Below are positions 17,638 to 25,506 of a DNA stretch of 64,000 bases, piece after piece. Source of the stretch: Pseudomonadota bacterium (GTDB lineage: Bacteria > Desulfobacterota > Desulfarculia > Desulfarculales > Desulfarculaceae). The translations under genes were made by a program, and so were the position numbers. The number at the start of each line of letters is the position of its first letter. Position 1 is the stretch's first letter. Under the pieces are notes generated by a model that ran no database searches, was not told the origin of the DNA, and saw only the letters and a list, made by a program, of their open reading frames with translations. The stretch spans positions 186,001 through 250,000 of the forward strand of contig JAHIND010000017.1 of the NCBI GenBank assembly GCA_018896025.1. The letters run 5' to 3'.

Positions 17638-17647
17638 GCAAACCAAG

Positions 17648-17830
17648 TTAAGTAATTTCAATAGGATGCCATTTAGAAAATGCGTTCAGGACATAGGCCC
17701 CAAAACTGCCGCCATCCAAAGGTTTGACCGGCCCGTGCAACTCACCCGCAGCCACCTTCACCAGGCCGGGCATCTCCAGCGGAGAGAGCGTCTCTAGGCG
17801 GAAGTCCCCGGGGTGACGGTGAAGCCTTTT
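17648..17830 (-). pseudogene. Possible 3' remnant of an unidentified gene
   Basis: One minus-strand frame stays open and reads protein-like (RHPGDFRLETLSPLEMPG, then GELHGPVKPLDGGSFGAYV), ending with a stop at 17648. It has no start of its own: a terminator for the next gene lies upstream of it. It is probably the tail of a gene truncated by the mobile module. I do not recognise the family and the coding status is doubtful. Confidence 0.25.
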
Positions 17831-17861
17831 TTGATTCAAGTCGCAACGGTAAGGAAAAAGT

Positions 17862-17909
17862 AGCCAGGGCCTATTGAATGTGCGGCGCTGCAAGTCCCCT
17901 GCCCTGGCT
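17862..17909 (-). terminator. Terminator of acyltransferase gene
   Basis: AGCCAGGGC (17862-17870) and GCCCTGGCT (17901-17909) form a perfect 9-bp stem. On the minus strand it is followed by ACTTTTTCC. It overlaps the end of the DUF374 gene. Confidence 0.65.
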
Positions 17910-18600
17910 AGGGGTCCTGATATTTGCACAAGCGATCCACCTCGCCCTTGATACGGGTTAGCTCGTTCTCGAGCATCTGGCGGTATTCTTCGGCCTGCTC
18001 GCGGCTCAGCCGGCGGGGCACCTCCATGGGCTTCCCGTACAGCACCACGCACTTGGCGAATGGCTTCGGGATCATGGTCTTGTCCCAAGACCGTCTAAAG
18101 CACCAGGCGCGTTCCGAAGACCATATCACCGGAATCAACGGCGCACCGGTGAGTTGGGCCAGGCTTATCATGCCCGCCTTGGCTTTGTAGCGAGGTCCAT
18201 TGGGCCCGTCGGCCACGTTGGTGGCCACCTTGCCGCCTTGCTTGACATAGCGGATCATGGCTTTTTGCGCGGCCATGCCCCCCTTGGTGGACGAGCCCCG
18301 GATGGGGTGACAGCCCATATGGCTTTCAAAGCGCGCCACCCACTCGCCGTCCTTGGATCGGCTGGCCATTACCGCTGGGTGCCAGCGCGGCCCCATGTAG
18401 ATAACCCCGCCCAGCCATGCGCGGTGCCAGGTGACCAAAAGTGAAGGCCGCCCCGCATCCATGTATTCGCGCTCCACCTCTGGGTTGAGCACCTTGATGG
18501 TCATCGTGCTTCCCAAAAGTTTGAGTATAGTAGTTCCGGTCCGGATGCCGGCGCCGAAAAGCAAGCGCCTACCGAACGAGTGTACGGTTTGAGCGGTCAC
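17908..18600 (-). CDS. Lysophospholipid acyltransferase family protein (DUF374)
   Basis: This 230-residue protein starts at a GTG at 18600 with AAGGGA 7 nt upstream; a longer open frame upstream has no support and reads as non-protein. It matches DUF374-type acyltransferases related to lipid A/lysophospholipid acyltransferases: SLLVTWHRAWLGGVIY with the usual His, then SRSKDGEWVAR, RGSSTKGGMAAQKAM, VADGPNGPRYKAKAG and a C-terminal PKPFAKCVVLYGKPMEVP. It probably transfers an acyl chain in outer-membrane glycolipid synthesis. The enzyme sits alone, followed by its own terminator, just outside the mobile module. Confidence 0.85.
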   Translation of the reverse strand: MTAQTVHSFGRRLLFGAGIRTGTTILKLLGSTMTIKVLNPEVEREYMDAGRPSLLVTWHRAWLGGVIYMGPRWHPAVMASRSKDGEWVARFESHMGCHPIRGSSTKGGMAAQKAMIRYVKQGGKVATNVADGPNGPRYKAKAGMISLAQLTGAPLIPVIWSSERAWCFRRSWDKTMIPKPFAKCVVLYGKPMEVPRRLSREQAEEYRQMLENELTRIKGEVDRLCKYQDP

Positions 18601-18695
18601 TGAGTTATCCCTTAAACGCTGATGCGCCCAAAAAGAATGCAGCCAAATTGGCCGCCTCCTCGTCTTTAATCGAGCCGACCGAGGAGCGGCGAACC

Positions 18696-19151
18696 CTAGT
18701 CTCTTGCCACCAGGGTGCGCAAGATATCCTCCTTGCCCACGATTCCCACCAGTTTGCCGTCTTCCAACACAGGCAAGGTGTGGAATCCCTTGTCCACCAT
18801 CAGAGCCGCGATCTGTTCTATGTCCGTGTCCGGGCCCACGGTGACCGGCTCCGGGGTCATGGCCTCCTGCACGGTGGTAGCCGCGATTTTCTGGACTTCC
18901 CGCTCCATCTTCTTGAGCGAAGTGAGCGGGATAAAGGAGTCGAGCAGGGTGAAGTAGGAAGGGACCGGCAAGGCCTCCTGCTGGGAGATCAGGTCGCTCT
19001 GGCACAGGATGCCCACCAACAGGCCGCTTTTATCCACCACCGGCAAGGCGTTGAAGCCTTTTTCCAGGAGCAGCTTGGCCGCCTTGGTCACCTCGGTGTC
19101 CGGGGTGAGGGTGAGCACATCCTTGGTCATGATGTCCTTGGCCTTGATCAT
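18696..19151 (-). CDS. Tandem CBS-domain protein
   Basis: This 151-residue protein consists of two CBS domains (about residues 1-65 and 85-150), with the typical start AKDIMTKDVLTLTPDTEV and the second repeat VQEAMTPEPVTVGPDTDIEQIAALM. Free-standing CBS pairs bind adenosine nucleotides and act as energy sensors for partner proteins. The linker between domains is slightly long. No partner gene is evident next to it. Confidence 0.88.
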   Translation of the reverse strand: MIKAKDIMTKDVLTLTPDTEVTKAAKLLLEKGFNALPVVDKSGLLVGILCQSDLISQQEALPVPSYFTLLDSFIPLTSLKKMEREVQKIAATTVQEAMTPEPVTVGPDTDIEQIAALMVDKGFHTLPVLEDGKLVGIVGKEDILRTLVARD

Positions 19152-19265
19152 GGTCAGTTGTCCTTTGCATGAGTGAACGGCTGGCGAACTTCCAACCCCA
19201 TTCTAACCCTTTTGCCGCCACGGCGGGGAGGTGGTGGTTGGCTCCGGCGCACCCGCACGATAAAC

Positions 19266-19297
19266 CCCGCCCGTGACCCACCAAGGGCCAAGGCGGG
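19266..19297 (-). terminator. Weak terminator after Ntn hydrolase gene
   Basis: CCCGCC (19266-19271) pairs with GGCGGG (19292-19297); on the minus strand the stem is followed by GGTTTAT. It is 8-40 bp beyond the stop codon at 19305. Confidence 0.4.
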
Positions 19298-19304
19298 AGG
19301 TTCT

Positions 19305-20399
19305 CTAGTTGCGCAGCTTGTCGGTGACGTCCAATATCCGGCCGGGGTTCTCCAGGGGGATGAAAACCTGCTTGGCTCCGGGCGAGAGGTTCAGCCGGTC
19401 CAGGTGCACCGCCTGCAGGACTGGGTTGCCATAGGAGCGGAAATAGTAGACGCGGCGCTTGAGGTCCTTGATCACCACCCACATGGTGCGGTCGTACAGG
19501 GTGTCCTTGCCGCTCTTTTCCCGGCTGATTCCTTTGGGGATGTCCAGGGTCATGAGGATGTGGTCGGCCAGGTTGACCGCTTCCCCGGCGTCCTTGGGTT
19601 GCAGGGAGAATTGGGTGAACATCACCGCCCTTATGAAGCGCGAAGGCGGAGTGGCGTCGCCGGGTAGGCCCAGCATGCCGCTGCCCTGGCCGGTGGGGCT
19701 CACCTTCAGGCCCGAGTAGTCGGCGGGCTGGGCGTTGTAGGGGGACAAGGTGAGGTAGTTGCGCAGATTGGCCAGTTGCCAGTCAAAGGCGGGGGAGTTG
19801 GTCATGACCCCGGTGGGGTTGTCGTACACCTGGCATTGGTGATTCATGAACTCAATCACGATGCTGTTGCCCTGGGCATCGTGCACCGCGGTGTGGGCGG
19901 TGAACTCCATGCCCATGGCGGGGATGACCTCGCTCCACACTATCACCGAAGGCAGGGCCTTTTTCACCTCATGGACCGTGCTGAAATTGCTCAATATCCA
20001 CTGGCCGAACTGCAACACGAACAGGGAGCGCGAGGCGTCCTGGGGCTTGGGCTGGGGGAACTTGGAGGCAGGCAGGAAAAGCGAGCCCACGGACAGTCCC
20101 TTTTCGTTCATGCCGTCCACCGTCACCTTCACGCCGTACATATTGACGTTGACGAAGCCGTATTTGCCGGTCCAAGTGAGGCCGGTCTTTTTGCCGGGGG
20201 CCGGGCTTACGAATTTCTGGCCGCGTGGGTGCACGGTCATCTTGGATTTGGTGGGTATGGCCCACTCCAGGGAGCGGCCGTCCACCACGGTGCCGTCGGC
20301 CGCCTTGACGATAAAATCGGTGCAGGCCGGGGTGGCGGGGGGCAGCATGGCCATTGCCGCGAAAAGGGAAAGGGAGAGGGCGAGAGGCTTGAGTTTCAT
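19305..20399 (-). CDS. Secreted linear amide C-N hydrolase (choloylglycine hydrolase family)
   Basis: This 364-residue protein has an N-terminal signal peptide (about residues 1-25, ending PATPA) followed directly by Cys26 in ACTDFIVKAADG. The cysteine exposed by signal cleavage is the N-terminal nucleophile of this Ntn-hydrolase family (bile salt hydrolase, penicillin V acylase). Other family features are VVDGRSLEWA, the VDGMNEKGLSVG segment and GVMTNSPAFDWQLANLRNY, which carries the conserved Asn/Asp/Arg positions. It is probably periplasmic and hydrolyses an amide such as an N-acyl homoserine lactone, N-acyl amino acid or conjugated bile-acid-like compound. Substrate not inferable. Confidence 0.88.
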   Translation of the reverse strand: MKLKPLALSLSLFAAMAMLPPATPACTDFIVKAADGTVVDGRSLEWAIPTKSKMTVHPRGQKFVSPAPGKKTGLTWTGKYGFVNVNMYGVKVTVDGMNEKGLSVGSLFLPASKFPQPKPQDASRSLFVLQFGQWILSNFSTVHEVKKALPSVIVWSEVIPAMGMEFTAHTAVHDAQGNSIVIEFMNHQCQVYDNPTGVMTNSPAFDWQLANLRNYLTLSPYNAQPADYSGLKVSPTGQGSGMLGLPGDATPPSRFIRAVMFTQFSLQPKDAGEAVNLADHILMTLDIPKGISREKSGKDTLYDRTMWVVIKDLKRRVYYFRSYGNPVLQAVHLDRLNLSPGAKQVFIPLENPGRILDVTDKLRN

Positions 20400-20713
20400 G
20401 GCTGTGACATCCTGATATTAGAGTGTTAGACGTCTCGCGGGCAGGGCGTCGGCGCTCCGTGATTAGCAGACAAAATTTTTGGCTCGATTTTTAGCGGTAG
20501 CGGGCAAGGGCGAGAACCGCTTCCGACATCGCGCCGGGGCAGGCGGGAAAACCATCAGGTGCTTATAAATCTATCCCGGTCCGCCATCGGGAACAAGCCC
20601 GCCGGCAGGTGGGAACCGGGCTTACTGGTAAAAGAATCGTAAAAATTGGGTAAAATTTAAGTAGCGTGGGGAGGCAAGCCACAACTGGAGGGAGTGGTCG
20701 GCTGAGAGTTGGT
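20400..20713. other. Intergenic region without recognisable gene
   Basis: This gap lies upstream of the Ntn hydrolase gene and presumably holds its promoter. A hairpin AAGCCCG (20595-20601) / CGGGCTT (20617-20623) is seen. No gene is supported. Confidence 0.4.
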
Positions 20714-20971
20714 TCAACTCATTCCCGAGTCGGAGCTATTGATTTGGTAGTGCCGCAGGAAGCCTTCCGCGGACTTGAATTCCACGACCAGGTTTTGCAG
20801 GCCTAGGAACTTGTTTCAGAACGCGTCCTCGACTTGTCGGTTGCAATCGTGCACGAACACGTCACCGCCGGGTTTGACCAGCTTGGAAGAGAGGTAATGC
20901 TTGAGCAACTCGGTGCTGAATTCACCTATGAATGTCTCTGCCCATTCGATAACTGCCGCAACTATAGGTTA
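20714..20971 (-). pseudogene. Methyltransferase-like C-terminal fragment with in-frame stop
   Basis: The minus strand reads PIVAAVIEWAETFIGEF, then KLVKPGGDVFVHDCNRQVEDAF, a TGA at 20816-20818, then NKFLGLQNLVVEFKSAEGFLRHYQI and a stop at 20714. The LVKPGGDVFVHD segment resembles the strand-and-turn of class I SAM methyltransferases. There is no start codon and the upstream part ends at another stop at about 20971, next to the integrase fragment. It is a decayed piece; I cannot name the original gene. Confidence 0.5.
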
Positions 20972-20979
20972 CCTCGGGA

Positions 20980-21240
20980 TTGCATTCCAAGGCCACGGGC
21001 GACCGCCTCCCACGGCGGGTGGTAATTCCCCAAGAGCTGGTGAAGGCTTTCAGGTCGTGGCGGCGGGTGCAGGGGCCGGGCCGGGTCTATGTTTTCCAGC
21101 AGGAGGACAAGGAAGCGGCCCACCATGATATTTGGGTCCGTAGAAATTTGGCGGCAGCTTGTCAATGTGCGAAAGTGCCTTACTTTCCGCTCGGTTGCTT
21201 TAGGCACTATCGGGCCTCGAAGTTGGGCGCTGGCGCCGAA
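20980..21240 (+). pseudogene. Tyrosine recombinase (integrase) catalytic fragment
   Basis: The plus-strand frame reads RRVVIPQELVKAFRSWRRV, VYVFQQEDKEAAHHDIWVRR and PYFPLGCFRHYRASKLGAG. This resembles the core of a phage-type integrase, with FRHYRASKL in the place of the HxxR block. The N-terminal domain and the C-terminal Tyr motif are missing, and the open frame continues meaninglessly across the neighbouring gene. It is a trace of an integrated element at this end of the variable region. Confidence 0.55.
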
Positions 21241-21255
21241 TATTCCGGGTTGGGG

Positions 21256-21858
21256 CTAACCTCTGCCCAGGAACGCCACCGTCAGGACGAGGACCAGAGA
21301 TATGGCCGTGGCGGCCCCGAAGCTGACAAAGCCGTATTTTTTATCGGGATGCATGGGCAGGGCCGCCGCCCTTTGGTTCTTGTCCCCCAGCAGGTGGGCC
21401 AGGTCTTGAAGCTTGTCTTTGACAAAGGAGGGCCTGCCGCTTTCGATGGCCCGTCGCAAGGAATCGATCATGATGCGGTCTTCCCCCAGGAGGATGTCGC
21501 GCCTGCCCACCGAGTCGAGCTGCATTAATATCCGGTCGACCGTATTCTTTATTTCGGTGGTCATCTGATCTTCCAGCGGCCGGCGGAAGTTGACCAAGTA
21601 GTGAAAAACAAACCTTTTTATCAGCACCTCCAAGCCGTCACGGTGACCCTGGATTCCGGCATATATTTTCTTTACATCGTCAAGATCCCGAATCCATCCA
21701 TAGGTTATGCCCTGTTTCACCGAGTTGAAAAACCTGAACTGATTCTCTTCCTTTTCCCTGCGCACCCGCACCATGTAAATGTAGCAAAAGGCACCGGCCG
21801 CCGCGTAAATGAAGAAAACCATGATGGCCATCAATAACGCCTGGTGTGACTCGTTCAT
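21256..21858 (-). CDS. Two-TM hypothetical membrane protein
   Basis: This 200-residue protein starts at the ATG at 21858, which has GAGGT 6 nt upstream; a GTG four codons earlier is less likely. One hydrophobic helix lies at about residues 6-29 (LLMAIMVFFIYAAAGAFCYI), followed by a charged ~140-residue helical domain, and a second membrane helix lies at about 178-197 (FGAATAISLVLVLTVAFLG). The middle domain is rich in Arg, Asp and Glu. No family is recognised. The gene follows an AT-rich promoter region of 500 bp and stands alone. Confidence 0.65.
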   Translation of the reverse strand: MNESHQALLMAIMVFFIYAAAGAFCYIYMVRVRREKEENQFRFFNSVKQGITYGWIRDLDDVKKIYAGIQGHRDGLEVLIKRFVFHYLVNFRRPLEDQMTTEIKNTVDRILMQLDSVGRRDILLGEDRIMIDSLRRAIESGRPSFVKDKLQDLAHLLGDKNQRAAALPMHPDKKYGFVSFGAATAISLVLVLTVAFLGRG

Positions 21859-22360
21859 CGTCGACCTCACATCTCAACGATTTGATTATACGAGATAATC
21901 ATCTGAAGATTTAACCGGTTGCATTATGAGGCAGGCTTTTGTTGATGATTTAGCTTACGAAGTTACATCATTTAGCACAAAAAGGGCCCTAGGGGGAGGA
22001 CCCGACCTATTGAGACCAAACTTACTTGTAAACTGGTCATCGAACAATACATTTTAAAGAATTTATTCCGTCATTTTTTAGACGGTCAATCGTCATATTT
22101 CTGAGTTTTAATAGGGATGATGATAGTTATTATCTACGTACTTATGATTAATGCTAAGTAAAAATATACGAAAACTGCAACATTATAGAAATGGATACCA
22201 TAATTATTATCTATTTAATAAACGATATCACCCTTAATAAAATCAAGGATTATACGATAGCGGAGCCAATACCAGTATTGCCGGGGCCCACAACCAAAAG
22301 CCGGGCCTGCTCCGTCTTACACGGAACAGGCCCGGCCTGATAGCGTATGAAGCTTAAGGA
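21859..22360. other. AT-rich gap (promoter of membrane protein; no gene)
   Basis: The sequence 21870-22260 is strikingly AT-rich against a GC-rich background, without a coding frame of note. It probably carries the promoter for the 21256-21858 gene, reading leftward, and may be acquired DNA. The right edge holds the PEP-CTERM gene terminator. Confidence 0.45.
22300..22336 (-). terminator. Strong terminator after PEP-CTERM gene
   Basis: A 16-bp stem (22300-22315 with 22321-22336, one mismatch) and a 5-nt loop; on the minus strand it is followed by TTTTGG. It lies 25 bp beyond the stop codon. Confidence 0.8.
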
Positions 22361-23335
22361 CTAGGCTGGCTTGACCGCCTTGCGCCGACGGCGCACCCAG
22401 CCGACCGTGCCGAACAGGGCGCTGCCCATAAGCAGCAGGGTGCCGGGCTCGGGCGCGGCCGCTCCTGGGGTGACCCCGCCCCCGCCTCCGCCGTCATAGT
22501 TGGAGAAACCCTGCCCCAAGGTGGCCAGGGACCCACTCACGGACTTGGCCACCAAGGTGGCGGCGATGGTGGCCCCGGAGGCGCTCACGTCGGCATAGGG
22601 CGCCAGGATGGTACCCTGAACGGTGATGCTGTTAATGCTCAGGGTCTGGGCCTGGTAAAGGTTGAAGATGATCTTGTCCGACCAGTCCACCAGGGCCCAC
22701 TGGCCGCCGGTAAGATCGATGTCCGTACCCGAGACGTTGAAGATGATCCAGGCGTCGTCGGGAATGCTGGACAAGCTGGCCCACCAATTTGCGTTACTCA
22801 AATCACTGCCGGATACGTTGATAACCTGCACCTCGCTGGTGCCATCGCCGGTGACGTATATGCCGCCGTATTGGCTGGTGGCCGTTCCGGTGGTGGCCAG
22901 GCTGGCCAGTTCGTTGGACAGGTTGGACAGGTACTGACTCTCGTAGACGAAGTCCACCGGCAGAGTGGATGAGCCCTCCTGAATATGGCTGGAATCAACC
23001 CAGCCGGGCACGTTGACGGTTCCACCGGCCACCACGTTGCCCGTGGCCACGGGATCAATGTTGGAGGACACGTTGCCGCCCACCACCAGGGTGTTGCCGG
23101 TGGAGTCGCTCACCTTGGTGCCTATGGTGTAGGAGCGCAGCTTGGCATTGCCGCCCACCGCCACTCGGCCCGGCTCCTGGTTGCCCGTGATGGTCAGGTT
23201 GGAAAGGATGAATAGGCTGTATTCGCCCGCCGTGCCCAGATCGATATTTCCGGCCCTCGCGGGCAAGGCCGCAAAAGTCATACCCAATATAAGCAACGCA
23301 GCGAACAGCCGATATATTTTCAGGCCCACGGCCAT
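22361..23335 (-). CDS. Choice-of-anchor A family PEP-CTERM surface protein
   Basis: This 324-residue exported protein has a signal peptide (about residues 1-28, ending LPARA). The body is a beta-rich choice-of-anchor A domain (NIDLGTAGEYSLFILSNLT, GNVVAGGTVNVPGW, later ITVQGTILAPYADVSASGA). Next come a Gly-rich linker (GGGGGG) and a C-terminal PEP-CTERM sorting signal: APEPGTLLLMG, a hydrophobic helix, then VRRRRK. Such proteins are processed by an exosortase and exported to the surface or exopolysaccharide matrix. The ATG at 23335 has AGGTG at proper spacing and is preferred to a GTG four codons upstream. No exosortase gene is in the window. Confidence 0.9.
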   Translation of the reverse strand: MAVGLKIYRLFAALLILGMTFAALPARAGNIDLGTAGEYSLFILSNLTITGNQEPGRVAVGGNAKLRSYTIGTKVSDSTGNTLVVGGNVSSNIDPVATGNVVAGGTVNVPGWVDSSHIQEGSSTLPVDFVYESQYLSNLSNELASLATTGTATSQYGGIYVTGDGTSEVQVINVSGSDLSNANWWASLSSIPDDAWIIFNVSGTDIDLTGGQWALVDWSDKIIFNLYQAQTLSINSITVQGTILAPYADVSASGATIAATLVAKSVSGSLATLGQGFSNYDGGGGGGVTPGAAAPEPGTLLLMGSALFGTVGWVRRRRKAVKPA

Positions 23336-23571
23336 TTCGCACCTCACGGTTAACCGCCCCGCCGGAGCGTTGGCAGGTTGTTATTAGTCATACTCCTACT
23401 ATTAATTATAATCACGTATGAGACAAGAGCAATTAACCTATCTTTTTTATGACAAAAATTGTCGAATCACCTACTTGTTTTGTCATATTTTTTCAAGAGT
23501 CTCCAGCCGCTTTACCCAGCCATGGCCATAGCTTAAACTGAGCTTCGGCACCTACACCCAAGGAGAAGAAT
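23336..23571. promoter_or_regulatory. Divergent promoter region
   Basis: This 236-bp AT-rich region separates the divergent PEP-CTERM and flavoprotein genes and must contain both promoters. AAGGAG before the ATG at 23572 is the flavoprotein ribosome site. No clear operator was identified. Confidence 0.45.
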
Positions 23572-25143
23572 ATGCTGCGGACAGAAGTTGCAATAATCGG
23601 AGCCGGGCTGGCGGGCGTGTTGGCCGCCGCCGCTGCGGCGCGCAGCGGGGCCCAGGTGCTGCTCATCGACCGGGGCGGCATGGGTCTGGGCAGCAACTCG
23701 GCCATGAGCAACGGCAACTTCTGCGGTCCCACTTCCCAGTACACCCTGGAGGAGTATGTGGCGGACACCATCCGGGCCGGGCGGGGGCTGAACCGCGTCT
23801 CCTGGGTGGAGCGGGTGGGCCAAGAAGTGCCCGCCTCCTTCGCCTTCCTGGCCGAGATGGGGGTGAAGCTGGCGCCCTATTCCAACTATTACCTGGCCCC
23901 CACCCCCAAGCCGGACGTGTTCCGGGGGGCTGGGTTCATGGCCACCCTGGCCGCCTCCCTGCGCGCTGAAAAAAACCTGGAGCGCTTGGGCGGGGTGCAG
24001 GTGCGCCGCATCGTGATGGACGGGGGCCGGGCCACCGGGCTGGAAGGACTGGACGCCGGGGGCCGCGCAGTGCGGGTGGCGGCTAAGGCCGTGGTGCTGG
24101 CCGCCGGTGGGGCTGGGGCGGTTTACGCGGTCAACGACAACATGAAGGCCATCATGGGCCAAGGCTACGCCCTGGCCGCCCAGGCCGGACTGCCCTTGTG
24201 GGACATGGAGTTCGTGCAGTTCTATCCCCTGGTGCTGGTGGAGCCGGGCCTGCCCAAGGTGATGCTCTACCCCCGTTACCCCCAGGGCACCCGCCTGATA
24301 AACGCGGCGGGTCAGGACATCCTGGCCCGCTCGGGCATCGCCGACGTGAATCAGGGCATCATAGAGTTGCGCGACCGCCTCTCCGCGGCCATGGCCAGGG
24401 AGGCGGCGGCCGGGCCGGTACGCGTGGACTTCACCGGGGTGGCCGAGGAGCACTGGTCCCAGTATCCCCTGGCCATGCTGAACAAGATGCGTTTCGACTT
24501 CCGCCAGAAGCCGGTGGCGGTGATGCCAGGAGCCCACTTTTGCATGGGCGGGGTGCAGGCCGGGCCGGACGGCGCGACGGACATACCGGGCCTGTTTGCC
24601 TGCGGGGAGATGCTCTGGGGCATGCACGGGGCCAACCGCCGGGGGGGCAACGCCCTCACGGAGTGCGTGGTGTCCGGCCGCCTCACCGGCCTGGGCGCGG
24701 CGGCCTATGCCGGAGATCGGGACGCGCCCCAGCCTGCGCAAGAAGATTCCGCGCCCCTGGCCGCCCAGCCCGCCGAGCGTGGCGGGGCCGAATTGCGCGC
24801 CCTGCGCCAAAGGCTGCGGGAAATCGCCTGGCAGCGGGCGGGCATCGAGCGCCGGGAAGAGGATCTGGCCCTGGGCCAAAGCGAGTTGGCCGCCTGGCAA
24901 GAGGAGTTGGCCCGCCTGCCGGTGAGCGGCCCGCGCCCCCAGTGGCTGCGCTGGGACCTGGAGTGCGCCGGGTTGTTCCTGAGCGCGGTGCTCAGCGCCA
25001 GTCAGGCCCGCCAGGAGACCCGTGGGGCCCTGCTGCGCACCGACTACCCCGAGGCCGACGACGGGGCCTGGCTGAAAAACAGTCGCCTGGTGTTGGTAAG
25101 CGAAGGAGGCTGGTCGTTGAGCCATCACCCGGTGGAGGGGTAG
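23572..25143 (+). CDS. FAD-dependent oxidoreductase, fumarate reductase/SdhA-like flavoprotein
   Basis: This 523-residue protein starts with the FAD dinucleotide-binding motif VAIIGAGLAGVLAAAAAA (residues 6-23) followed by the acidic strand end VLLIDRG. It has a fumarate-reductase-type capping domain and the second FAD region ACGEMLWGMHGANRRGGNALTE, typical of FrdA/SdhA and aspartate oxidase relatives. The C-terminal ~130 residues include a helical region similar to FrdA C-terminal domains. No haem or Fe-S subunit gene lies next to it, so partner and substrate are unknown. It is upstream of the cobalamin riboswitch but has its own ribosome site (AAGGAG), and is not obviously part of the corrinoid operon. 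Confidence 0.85.
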   Translation: MLRTEVAIIGAGLAGVLAAAAAARSGAQVLLIDRGGMGLGSNSAMSNGNFCGPTSQYTLEEYVADTIRAGRGLNRVSWVERVGQEVPASFAFLAEMGVKLAPYSNYYLAPTPKPDVFRGAGFMATLAASLRAEKNLERLGGVQVRRIVMDGGRATGLEGLDAGGRAVRVAAKAVVLAAGGAGAVYAVNDNMKAIMGQGYALAAQAGLPLWDMEFVQFYPLVLVEPGLPKVMLYPRYPQGTRLINAAGQDILARSGIADVNQGIIELRDRLSAAMAREAAAGPVRVDFTGVAEEHWSQYPLAMLNKMRFDFRQKPVAVMPGAHFCMGGVQAGPDGATDIPGLFACGEMLWGMHGANRRGGNALTECVVSGRLTGLGAAAYAGDRDAPQPAQEDSAPLAAQPAERGGAELRALRQRLREIAWQRAGIERREEDLALGQSELAAWQEELARLPVSGPRPQWLRWDLECAGLFLSAVLSASQARQETRGALLRTDYPEADDGAWLKNSRLVLVSEGGWSLSHHPVEG

Positions 25144-25157
25144 GCACAGCCCCCCGG

Positions 25158-25186
25158 TTGACAGCCCATGCGGCGCATGTAAGAAT
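25158..25186 (+). promoter_or_regulatory. Promoter candidate for cobalamin riboswitch operon
   Basis: TTGACA (25158-25163), 17-bp spacer, AAGAAT (25181-25186). Transcription would start near 25193, directly before the riboswitch fold. Confidence 0.5.
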
Positions 25187-25195
25187 TCCGCCATC

Positions 25196-25471
25196 ATAGG
25201 AGCAGGTGGCCATATTGGCCGTAAAGGGAAGACGGTGCGAATCCGTCGCGGTCCCGCCGCTGTAACCGGTTACGAAAGCCGCGATGCCACTGACCAAGGG
25301 TTGGGAAGGCGCGGCCGGTAGGCCTGAGCCGGAAGCCAGAAAACCTGCCCGCTCCCCGGCGCCCCCCAACGCTGCGAAAGACGGTGAGGCGCCAACGGCC
25401 ATTTCGGTGGCCGTGCTTGGGGGTTAGGAAGCAAGGGAGCAACCCCGAGTCCATTGGGCTTGGGTTTTTTT
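25196..25471 (+). promoter_or_regulatory. Cobalamin (AdoCbl-type) riboswitch with terminator platform
   Basis: The aptamer spans about 25196-25355. Recognisable elements are the AAAGGGAAGACGGTGCGAATCCGTCGCGGTC-like P3-P6 core around 25220-25260, the GCTGTAAC segment, a GCCACTG element near 25287, GGGAAGGCG near 25302, and the B12 box AGCCAGAAAACCTGCC at 25334-25349. Downstream, CCCCCAA (25363-25369) can pair with TTGGGGG (25417-25423). GGGGTT (25420-25425) can alternatively pair with AACCCC (25441-25446), which is the left arm of a terminator ending in seven Ts. This gives a clear on/off switch by transcription termination: bound cobalamin should turn off the uptake genes that follow. Confidence 0.9.
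25441..25471 (+). terminator. Riboswitch-controlled intrinsic terminator
   Basis: AACCC-CG-AGTCC-ATT-GGGCT-T-GGGTT followed by a T run to 25471. The left arm overlaps the antiterminator partner described for the riboswitch. Confidence 0.75.
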
Positions 25472-25506
25472 GTCCCCTTCTCCTGCCTCCTGGGGAAAGA
25501 GGTAAT

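Larger units (their letters stand above)
13020..17640. mobile_element. Mu-like transposable module (approximate limits)
   Basis: The block contains a divergent XRE repressor gene, then transposase A, ATPase B and a small helical protein on the opposite strand. This is the arrangement of the early region of Mu-like elements. Structural phage genes are missing, so it is either a compact transposon or the remnant of a transposable prophage. Exact ends were not found. Repeat clusters at 17301-17474 and 17558-17637 are candidate transposase-binding sites at one end. GCATAAAAGT occurs both at 13005-13014 and 17619-17628. Limits given are estimates. Confidence 0.55.

Noticed and set aside
13000..17640. 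Precise transposon ends with target duplication
   Set aside because: Several TGTC... and CATAAAA candidates were compared but no matching inverted ends with a 5-bp duplication could be shown.
17240..17641. 133-codon minus-strand frame next to the XRE gene
   Set aside because: It runs through the repeat arrays, has no ribosome site and no family features; repeats explain the open frame.
17820..17860. tRNA-like sequence around GATTCAAGTC
   Set aside because: No cloverleaf can be formed; acceptor and anticodon stems are missing.
18601..19005. N-terminal extension of the DUF374 acyltransferase
   Set aside because: The extended frame is antisense-like, overlaps the CBS gene in another frame and lacks a ribosome site; the GTG at 18600 has one.
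23533..25197. 554-codon minus-strand frame opposite the flavoprotein
   Set aside because: Antisense shadow in GC-rich DNA; rich in His/Gly/Gln and without family features, while the plus strand has clear FAD motifs.
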